64,000 nucleotides of DNA, from contig NZ_CAMYPD010000004.1 in the NCBI RefSeq assembly GCF_947286155.1, forward strand, positions 40,948 through 104,947. The letters are read 5' to 3'. Source of the stretch: an uncultured Tessaracoccus sp. Its GTDB lineage: Bacteria > Actinomycetota > Actinomycetes > Propionibacteriales > Propionibacteriaceae. The position numbers and the translations under genes were made by a program. The notes below the pieces were generated by a model. It worked only from the letters and a program-made list of their open reading frames with translations. It did no database searches and was not told where the DNA came from. This document shows, one piece after another, positions 58,114 to 64,000 of this stretch (position 1 is its first letter; each line of letters begins with the position of its first letter).

Positions 58114-61100
58114 CGGCCGATGCTCCCTGGGCTGGAGTGCCAGAGTTTGCGGGCCGTGCTCTGCTGCGGGGTGTGGTAGCTGGCGGGGTCGGCGTCGATA
58201 ATGCGGTGCACTGCGGCGATAGCCTCGGCTGGTTGGCGTGTGCGTTCGTGCGCGTCCCGCCAATGCGTGTAGAGGTGCTCCAAGCTCCATGCTCCCGTGG
58301 CGCGAAGCGAGACGCCGCTGCGCCCGGTGCGCCGGACGGTGCCGCGCACCAGCAGCAGCCAAGAGTTGAACACCGTCGTGGAATACGGGCCCTGCACGTC
58401 CTCGAAAAACGTGGCATCGCTCACCCCCGTGGAATCGTCGAGGGAAAGGAACACCACCCTGCTTCCCGAGCGAACCGGGGGCGTCTGGGTGGCCACCTTC
58501 ACCCCTGCCACCAGCACTTCTGCGCCTTGCCGCTGGTTGCCAAGGAGCCGTGCAGGTGTGGCACTGAGCGCGCGCAGCAAGGGCAGGTATCGCGTGATCA
58601 CGTGACTGCTCGCGTCCAGACCGAGCACCTCCAGCTCGGCCCGAATGCGCTCGTCAGTCCTCATTTCAGGCAGGCCCGTGGGTGTGACGTCGAGGCAGTC
58701 AGCTTCTGTGAATGTGAAGGCGTCTTGGCCTTCCAGTTGCTTGCCCGTGCCGGCGTGGAGGTCGGCAATGGTGAGCAGAATGTCGCGACGGGTTACCTGC
58801 GCGTGGCTGCGCAGTTCGTCTGCATTCCCGATGCCGTAGAGCGAGTCGAACCCGCCGGCCAACGTGAGATGCTCGGCGGTGGTGCGGCTGGTACGCGCGC
58901 GCTGCCAGAAATCGGTGACCGACGTGAATGGCTGGGCATCCACGATGCGCGCCACCTCGTCGTCGGTAATGCCTGCCACGTCGGCCAGGGAGAGCCGGAT
59001 GCCCCAGCCGCCGTCGACACGTTCGGCGCGGTAGCTTCCGGTGGATGCGTTGACGTCGAGGCCCAGCACCGCAACCCCCATCTGCCGCGCTTCTTCGAGC
59101 AGCAGCCGTTTCGGGTACATGCCCGGATCGTGGGTGAGGATGCCGGCCAGAAAATGCGCCGGGTGGTGCCGCTTCAGCCACGCGGACTGGTAGGTGGGCA
59201 GCGCAAATGCGGCGGCGTGTGCCTTGCAGAACCCGAACGAGGCGAACGACACCAGAATCTCCCACACGCGCTCGATCACCTCGCTGGCGTACCCCCGCTC
59301 GCTAGCGCACCGCCGGACCCAGCGCTCTATCTCGTGTTGGTTGTTCCTATCCGCAAGTGCACGACGGACCTCGTCGCCCTTCGCGAACGAGCACCCCGTG
59401 GCGGCGGCGACGAGCTGAATGATCTGCTCGTGGAACACCACTACCCCGCACGTTTCTTCGAGGAATGGCTGGAAATCGATGTGGAGGAACTCCGGTGTGC
59501 GCAGGCCCTGGCGCGCGTCGACGAAGGGCGTAATCATGTCGGACTTCACCGGGCCGGGGCGGAAGAGGGAGATGTCGATCGCGATGTCGTCGAAACTGCG
59601 TATGTCGAATTTGCCGACGAGCTCTCGTTGCCCTGGCGACTCAATCTGGAAGCAGCCGAGCGTGCGGCGCTCGGCGATCATCTGGTACACCTCCTCGTCG
59701 TCGAAGGGCTCGAGCGCGTCGATGTTGGGGGCGCTGCCCGTGGTGCGCTCGAGTTCTTCGAGTGCGTGCGCCATCGCTGATTGCATGCGCACGCCCAGCA
59801 CGTCGAGCTTCATCAGCCCCAGGTGCTCGACGTCATCTTTATCGAACTGGCTCATGGGGTACCCCTGAGCGCTGGGCTCGAGCGGAGTGCGGGTGGCGAG
59901 GGTGGCGTCGGAGAGCACCACGCCGCACGGGTGCAGCGCCACGTGGCGCGGCAGCCCATCGAGAGATTCCACCAGGGTGAACAACCGCTCGAGGCGCGCC
60001 TCCCGCATGCCGGCATTGCGGAGCTCGGGAAGCTCTCGGATGGCGGTGCGGGCATCGCGGGCCCGGATGCGCGGGAACGCTTTCGCCATGGCGTCGATCT
60101 CGCTCGGGGGAAGGCTGAGCGCGGCACCGACGTCGCGTACAGCATGCCGCACTCGGTAGGTTTCGAGCATTGCGACGCAGGCCACCCGGGCGCTGCCGAA
60201 GCGTTCGAATATGCCGTCGTAGACCTCGGTGCGGCGCGCGGATTCGACGTCGAGGTCGATGTCTGGCAAGGCCCTTCGCAGCGGTGAGAGGAAGCGTTCC
60301 ATGAGGAGTCCGTGCCGCATCGGGTCGACGCCGGAGATGCCGAGCGCATAGTTGACGAGCGAGCCCGCGCCAGAACCGCGGGCGGCGCAGCGAATGCCCA
60401 TCTCGTTCACCATCTGCACCACGTCAGCGACCGTCAGGAAGTACGCATCGAAGCGAAGGCCCGCGATGATTGCCAGCTCGTCGTCGAGCCGTGCCGCGGC
60501 GTCGGGGGTGACGACGCCGTACCGCGCGGCCAGGCCCGCCTCGCAGCGGGCGCGCAGTGCGCGAGGTGCGTCGTCGATGGTAGCGCCGAGGGTATCGAGT
60601 TCGGGCAGGCGAACCTCGCCGAGGCCGATATCGTGGCGCGGGCTGAGCGTGCAGCGCTCCGCGAGTGCCTCGGTGGCAGCGAGCAGCGCTTCGGCGTTGG
60701 CACCCGCGAGCTGGGCGACCTCGTCGACGGCGCGGCGCATCTCTTGCTCGCCCTTCAAGTAGCCCTCGGCGTTGACGCGGTCGATGTTGCCGGCCCGCAG
60801 CGGCACTCGTCGCCTGGCGGCGTCAAGCACGTCACAGGTGGCGGCCTGCTCGGGACGCGCCATGCGCACCATGTTCGTCGCCACGACGGGCGCCCCCGCC
60901 TGCTCTGCGGCGCGCACAAGCCCCGCGGCCTGGTGTGCAGACGCGATGCCTCGGCCAGGTGTGTGATGGTTCGTCATCGCGACGGTGAGCCCGCCTGCCA
61001 ACGCATCGCGCCAGCGCCGAATTTCGTTGACGGCGCCGTCGAACCGAGCGTCGAGCAGCATCCTCCCGGCTGGGGAATCGGCGCCAAGCCCGACGATCAC

Positions 61101-61514
61101 GTCGCCGCCTGCTACGTGCTCGGCAATGCGCTCTAGGGTGACCCGTGGGGTGCCACGACCCGCAGCGTGCGCGGCACTGATGAGCGCACATAACTGCCCC
61201 CACCCAGCCCTCGAGGTGGCCCACAGCGTGGCCCGAGGGAGACGATGGTCGCGGAGCGCCCCGCCCTTCACCGCAGCGGGGCGGCGCGCGGGAGCCCATC
61301 CGTTAGGAACCACTGCGAGGCTTGCCCCGATGATGGGCGCGACCCCCACCTGCGAGCATGCATTCGCGAAGCGAACCGCGCCGTAGAGGCCGTCGCGATC
61401 GGTGAGCCCAACGCGCGTCATGCCAAGCTCGGCAGCCCGCGTGACGAGCTCGTCGGGGTGTGAGGCCCCGTACTGCATCGAGTAGCTGGAGCAGGCTTCA
61501 AGGTGGGTGAACAC
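58110..61514 (-). CDS. dnaE2: Error-prone DNA polymerase DnaE2 (ImuC)
   Basis: DnaE2 (1134 aa) is a C-family polymerase for damage-induced mutagenesis. The N-terminal PHP domain begins FTHLEACSSYSMQYGASHPDELV. The polymerase palm has PDIDLDVESARR with catalytic aspartates near residue 417. RGSGAGSLVNYALGI, helical thumb/fingers with FEEVYQ-like DDEEVYQMIAERRTLGCFQIESPGQ, a helix-hairpin-helix and a C-terminal OB fold follow. GTG 61514 follows GGAGG and leaves 1 bp after the DUF6504 stop. It is the middle gene of an operon with DUF6504 and dinB. Confidence 0.93.
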   Translation of the reverse strand: MFTHLEACSSYSMQYGASHPDELVTRAAELGMTRVGLTDRDGLYGAVRFANACSQVGVAPIIGASLAVVPNGWAPARRPAAVKGGALRDHRLPRATLWATSRAGWGQLCALISAAHAAGRGTPRVTLERIAEHVAGGDVIVGLGADSPAGRMLLDARFDGAVNEIRRWRDALAGGLTVAMTNHHTPGRGIASAHQAAGLVRAAEQAGAPVVATNMVRMARPEQAATCDVLDAARRRVPLRAGNIDRVNAEGYLKGEQEMRRAVDEVAQLAGANAEALLAATEALAERCTLSPRHDIGLGEVRLPELDTLGATIDDAPRALRARCEAGLAARYGVVTPDAAARLDDELAIIAGLRFDAYFLTVADVVQMVNEMGIRCAARGSGAGSLVNYALGISGVDPMRHGLLMERFLSPLRRALPDIDLDVESARRTEVYDGIFERFGSARVACVAMLETYRVRHAVRDVGAALSLPPSEIDAMAKAFPRIRARDARTAIRELPELRNAGMREARLERLFTLVESLDGLPRHVALHPCGVVLSDATLATRTPLEPSAQGYPMSQFDKDDVEHLGLMKLDVLGVRMQSAMAHALEELERTTGSAPNIDALEPFDDEEVYQMIAERRTLGCFQIESPGQRELVGKFDIRSFDDIAIDISLFRPGPVKSDMITPFVDARQGLRTPEFLHIDFQPFLEETCGVVVFHEQIIQLVAAATGCSFAKGDEVRRALADRNNQHEIERWVRRCASERGYASEVIERVWEILVSFASFGFCKAHAAAFALPTYQSAWLKRHHPAHFLAGILTHDPGMYPKRLLLEEARQMGVAVLGLDVNASTGSYRAERVDGGWGIRLSLADVAGITDDEVARIVDAQPFTSVTDFWQRARTSRTTAEHLTLAGGFDSLYGIGNADELRSHAQVTRRDILLTIADLHAGTGKQLEGQDAFTFTEADCLDVTPTGLPEMRTDERIRAELEVLGLDASSHVITRYLPLLRALSATPARLLGNQRQGAEVLVAGVKVATQTPPVRSGSRVVFLSLDDSTGVSDATFFEDVQGPYSTTVFNSWLLLVRGTVRRTGRSGVSLRATGAWSLEHLYTHWRDAHERTRQPAEAIAAVHRIIDADPASYHTPQQSTARKLWHSSPGSIGR

Positions 61515-61515
61515 G

Positions 61516-61782
61516 CTAATCCTCCACGCCTTGCAGCTGCCAGTCGTCGTTTCCGACGGTGCGGGCAAGCTCGTAGACACCACGCCAGGCACGCCCGCTC
61601 TCGGCTTCGACGCGCCACACCTCGCGCTCTTCGACACCTGGTGCCGCAGGGTTTCGCCACCACGGAGACGATTCTCTCGTGAGGGTCTGCACGGTGAGCA
61701 CACGCAGCAGACGCCCGCGCCAGACGAACTGGGTTGGAACGTCGCGAAACTGTACGGTGACGGGCTCTTGATAGATACGCAT
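61516..61782 (-). CDS. DUF6504 family small protein
   Basis: This 88-residue protein reads RIYQEPVTVQFRDVPTQFVWRGRL, then LLRVLTVQTLTRESSPWW and a C-terminal REVWRVEAESGRAWRGVYELAR. The family is known from actinobacterial genomes next to dnaE2 and has no established function; the basic/aromatic beta pattern suggests a small beta-rich nucleic-acid or protein-binding fold. It is the first gene of the damage-response operon, with a 150-base leader containing a hairpin. The ATG at 61782 has only a weak GGAAGG site. Confidence 0.82.
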   Translation of the reverse strand: MRIYQEPVTVQFRDVPTQFVWRGRLLRVLTVQTLTRESSPWWRNPAAPGVEEREVWRVEAESGRAWRGVYELARTVGNDDWQLQGVED

Positions 61783-61827
61783 GGCAGCCTTCCGGGGAAC
61801 GTTCGATTGTGTTGCTCGACCCGGGAA

Positions 61828-61868
61828 CCTCGGCCGGCTGCAGGGGTCGAATCTGCAACCGGCCGAGG
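61828..61868 (-). promoter_or_regulatory. Leader hairpin upstream of the DUF6504-dnaE2-dinB operon
   Basis: CCTCGGCCGG (61828-61837) pairs with CCGGCCGAGG (61859-61868), and the loop can add CTGCAG pairing inside. It lies in the long 5' leader between the promoter and DUF6504. There is no U-run, so it is unlikely to be an intrinsic terminator. A role in mRNA stability or translation is a guess. Confidence 0.45.
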
Positions 61869-61912
61869 TGGCCCAACCGGAAAGCGCTCGACTAGAGCTT
61901 CCCCAAGGTAAT

Positions 61913-61926
61913 CGAACGCTTGTCCG
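61913..61926 (-). promoter_or_regulatory. LexA-type SOS box
   Basis: The plus strand reads CGAAC-GCTT-GTCCG, one mismatch from the Gram-positive LexA consensus CGAAC-N4-GTTCG. It lies 10 bp downstream of the -10 element, in the position where bound LexA would block transcription start of the repair operon. Confidence 0.6.
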
Positions 61927-61935
61927 GTATGTATA

Positions 61936-61958
61936 ACTATAGGCGCCCCCACTGACAA
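61936..61958 (-). promoter_or_regulatory. PafBC-type (RecA-NDp) promoter motif of the dnaE2 operon
   Basis: On the minus strand TTGTCAGTG (61950-61958), eight bases, then TATAGT (61936-61941) match exactly the mycobacterial RecA-independent DNA damage promoter motif TTGTCRGTG-N8-TANNNT, which is the PafBC-dependent element. The PafB and PafC genes are at 20110-21039 and 19200-20117. The motif precedes DUF6504, dnaE2 and dinB. Confidence 0.75.
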
Positions 61959-62048
61959 TTCGTCAACCTCCAGCATTGCGCCTTGTCAGCCGGCCAATGC
62001 GCACGACAACTCGCGTATTCAAGGGCATTCGCGCATAGACTGCCCGAC

Positions 62049-63173
62049 ATGATTGTCGTCGAGGGAAGCACATTGGCGGGCATGGCCGTCGCGGCTCGCC
62101 TGGCCAGACTTGGGCACGACGTAGTGCTCTCCGGCGACGACACCCCGCGCGCTCCGCTCGACCACTTCGAGCTTCCCGCCGCGTGGCGCGATCTCTTCAA
62201 GAAAACCGGGCGCCCGCTCGCCGGAACGCTCGGCTCGCTCGGGCTCTCGCTCGAACCGGCCCCGCCGGTGACGTATCTCCTCCCCTGTGGCACTGAGCTG
62301 GTGCTCCCCGACGAGCGCGGCGGCCAGTACTACGCCATCCGCGACGCCTTCGGCCAAGCCCAAGCGGAACGCTGGCGCGATCTCGTCGACGAACTCGACG
62401 GCGTGTGGGCCGCGCTGCGCCGCTTCGGCGTCGAGGCCGCAGACACCCCCGCCAGCGCCGACGACCGTCGAGCGCTCTGGCTACACCGCACGCTGGCAGA
62501 CGTTGCAGACCGCGCCGGGAAGATGGCGCCGATCATCCTCGCGGAAGCTCACTTCGCAGGCACCGATTCACGCAAGGCGCCGGCGCTCGTCGCGGTACGG
62601 CAATCCATCGTGCGCATCTTCGGGCGCCACCGCCTCGTCGACGAGCAGGGCCGCACGGCAGACGCGTCGGCCCTCATCTCGTTGCTGGAACGCCGCCTCA
62701 CCGAGCGGTTCGTCCGACGAAGCCCCGCACCGCCCGGCGGGGTCACCGTCGACGCACGGCCAGCACTGCCCCAAGGCCGCTGGCGCCGACCCCGCCCCGC
62801 GCTCACCCCCGCCGCCCAGCCCGCGGAACCCGGTGCGGCGGCGGAGATCGTCGACCTCACCGGGCCGGCCCCCATCCGCACTATCCGTGGCGAGCAGCGC
62901 GCCACGCGCCTCGACTACACGCAGGCCACACCCAACATCGACGCCGGCCTCGCGCCCGACGACGCCCGCCGCTGGCTACACCGCCCCACCCCGAGCGCCC
63001 ACCACGCCAGCGCGGCCTGCGTCGCCGGTGGCGCGCCGTGGGCGGAGCTGATGAGCGCAGCGCTCACCGTCTACGCGCTGCACGAGGAACTCACGGGCGA
63101 GGACTGCCGCCCGACGAACCGCGCCTTCACCATGCCTCCTATTCGTCGCGAGGCTCCGGATCGCGACGCGTAA
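62049..63173 (+). CDS. Divergent Rossmann-fold, CrtI-like oxidoreductase protein
   Basis: The 374-residue protein begins MIVVEGSTLAGMAVAARLARLGHDVVL, a dinucleotide-binding beta-alpha-beta in which the usual GxGxxG reads GSTLAG. The next 120 residues (ELPAAWRDLFKKTGRPL, CGTELVLPDERGGQY) resemble the start of phytoene desaturase-like FAD enzymes. The middle and C-terminal parts are Pro/Arg/Ala-rich, less conserved in appearance, and lack a clear second FAD motif. Catalytic function is therefore doubtful. The start ATG 62049 has no good ribosome site. It ends 35 bp inside the convergent ccdA gene. Confidence 0.55.
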   Translation: MIVVEGSTLAGMAVAARLARLGHDVVLSGDDTPRAPLDHFELPAAWRDLFKKTGRPLAGTLGSLGLSLEPAPPVTYLLPCGTELVLPDERGGQYYAIRDAFGQAQAERWRDLVDELDGVWAALRRFGVEAADTPASADDRRALWLHRTLADVADRAGKMAPIILAEAHFAGTDSRKAPALVAVRQSIVRIFGRHRLVDEQGRTADASALISLLERRLTERFVRRSPAPPGGVTVDARPALPQGRWRRPRPALTPAAQPAEPGAAAEIVDLTGPAPIRTIRGEQRATRLDYTQATPNIDAGLAPDDARRWLHRPTPSAHHASAACVAGGAPWAELMSAALTVYALHEELTGEDCRPTNRAFTMPPIRREAPDRDA

Positions 63174-63954
63174 CCGCCCACCACGCCAACAACCCGACGA
63201 TCACTGCGAGCACCAGCAGCACCGCAACATCGGGGATGGCCTCGGCCCACCGCCACAGCGTCGACTCCAGCTGCAGCTGCTGCGTCGCGTCGAAGATGCC
63301 ACCCAGCGCGCCGGTGGCGTCGGTCGCGAGAAACAGCACACCCATCACGACGAAGAGCACGCCCGCCACAAGGCCCCACACCGTCGTGCGCAGCGGACCG
63401 ACGGTGACCTCGCGCGGCTGCAGCCGCTCCGCCATGCGCCCCGCGTCCCAGAACAGCGCCAGCAGCGCGAGCGGCACCACCATCCCAGCGGCGAAGAGGG
63501 AGAGCATCATGGCCCCATACAGCCACGAGGCAGACACTGCGGCGAATGTCAGCACCGCACCGAGTAGCGGCCCAGTACAGGCACCCGCCAAGCCGTAGAC
63601 AGCGCCGAGCGCGAGGACGGCGAGCCCGCTCGTCCCGCCCCTCGAGCGCAGCCCCGGCATGGGAATAGAGACGCCAGCCATGGTGAGTACGCCGATGACG
63701 ATGAGCAGCACGCCGCCCACCACCGCGATGGTGTGACGATGGGTGATGAGGATGGAGCCAAGCGTCCCTGCGGCCATGCCGAGCGGGACGAGGGTGAGCA
63801 GCATGCCCAGCATGAACAGGCCCACCCTGCCGAGCAGCGTCGCCCTACGGGTGCCAAACGCGATGGCGAAAAAGCTCGGCAACAGCATGGCCGAGCACGG
63901 GCTGAAGATAGCCGCCACCCCACCGAGGAAGGCGGCCGCCCAACCGAGCGTCAC
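63139..63954 (-). CDS. CcdA/DsbD family transmembrane thiol-disulfide carrier
   Basis: This 271-residue protein has about six to seven membrane spans and one conserved cysteine in each of two helices: FSPCSAMLLPSFFAI (about residue 20) and AGACTGPLLGAV (about residue 126). Such pairs pass electrons from cytoplasmic thioredoxin across the membrane to exported redoxins, for example in cytochrome c maturation. GTG 63954 overlaps the stop of the upstream gene in GTGA. The C-terminal tail is basic/acidic (VTRRDPEPRDE). Confidence 0.85.
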   Translation of the reverse strand: MTLGWAAAFLGGVAAIFSPCSAMLLPSFFAIAFGTRRATLLGRVGLFMLGMLLTLVPLGMAAGTLGSILITHRHTIAVVGGVLLIVIGVLTMAGVSIPMPGLRSRGGTSGLAVLALGAVYGLAGACTGPLLGAVLTFAAVSASWLYGAMMLSLFAAGMVVPLALLALFWDAGRMAERLQPREVTVGPLRTTVWGLVAGVLFVVMGVLFLATDATGALGGIFDATQQLQLESTLWRWAEAIPDVAVLLVLAVIVGLLAWWAVTRRDPEPRDE

Positions 63955-64000
63955 GATCCTGCCTTCGCCAGCTCCGCATCGATGGTCTGCTTGAATACCT
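63951..64000 (-). CDS. C-terminal fragment of a probable redoxin/thioredoxin-like protein
   Basis: Only the last 15 residues, VFKQTIDAELAKAGS, and the stop are inside the window. The end resembles the C-terminal helix of TlpA/ResA-type thioredoxin-like proteins, and the 4-bp overlap with a CcdA-type gene is the common arrangement for such a pair. The identification depends on context, because no active-site motif is visible. Confidence 0.45.
   Translation of the reverse strand, partial: VFKQTIDAELAKAGS

Noticed and set aside
58137..59780. 547-codon plus-strand frame opposite dnaE2
   Set aside because: Antisense shadow of a conserved polymerase, with no recognisable motif.
1..64000. CRISPR array, prophage or biosynthetic cluster
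   Set aside because: No regularly spaced repeats, phage structural genes, or NRPS/PKS-type genes are present anywhere in the window.

Overview
The window is dense, GC-rich actinobacterial chromosome: GTG and TTG starts are frequent and neighbouring genes often overlap by 4 bp. It holds the actinobacterial order pafB-pafC-tatA-tatC-helY, a Wag31-type DivIVA, SepF, an ANTAR response regulator, and DUF3040 and DUF6504 genes. A Propionibacteriaceae-like organism fits best, but that is an inference from gene content and not a search result.

Region by region. 1-2.7 kb: a partial fumarylacetoacetate-hydrolase gene and a glutamine amidotransferase, divergent from leuB and a coupled SDR gene. 2.7-3.85 kb: a 1.1 kb island bounded by a perfect 21-bp direct repeat, with a small membrane protein and a decayed IS30-type transposase. 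3.8-5.9 kb: flotillin plus an NfeD-like partner. 5.95-9.05 kb: a sugar operon (SIS isomerase, ribokinase, FucU-type mutarotase) behind a LacI regulator, with an operator-like palindrome lying in the promoter spacer. 9.2-13.9 kb: ilvB-ilvN-ilvC behind a leader-peptide attenuator, a HIT protein and hisF. 13.9-14.2 kb: REP-like and long-palindrome elements. 14.2-21 kb: helY, a lipid kinase, tatC, tatA, a small membrane protein, pafC and pafB. 21.1-29.5 kb: gluQ, a two-domain FKBP lipoprotein, rluB-scpB-scpA-RHH-parA-xerD-nudix, a frame-disrupted coding remnant, a thioesterase and the ANTAR regulator. 29.6 kb: tRNA-Leu(CAA). 29.7-33.1 kb: pyk, rluD, lspA and a DksA/TraR zinc-finger gene. 33.2-50.5 kb: a complete division and cell wall cluster, transcribed mraZ-rsmH-ftsL-ftsI-murE-murF-mraY-murD-ftsW-murG-murC-ftsQ-ftsZ-sepF-yggT-divIVA. 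50.7-55.1 kb: a divergent moxR-DUF58-transglutaminase operon, with an IS256-type element inserted at its end. 56.5-63.2 kb: DUF3040, the mutagenic repair operon DUF6504-dnaE2-dinB and a CrtI-like oxidoreductase. 63.1-64 kb: ccdA and the tail of a probable redoxin gene.

Regulatory signals are unusually legible. The ilvB leader encodes MTTRHLVII just before a hairpin and an intrinsic terminator. mraZ is preceded by 10-bp-periodic GTGGG boxes. The dnaE2 operon has a promoter matching the mycobacterial RecA-NDp/PafBC motif exactly, with a LexA-like box just downstream, and pafB and pafC lie 41 kb away in the same window. The LacI operator-like site sits between the -35 and -10 of the operon it precedes. 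No CRISPR array, prophage or clearly novel multi-gene system was found. The least explained items are the 21-bp-repeat island, the palindromic intergenic elements and the remnant at 28.0-28.4 kb.
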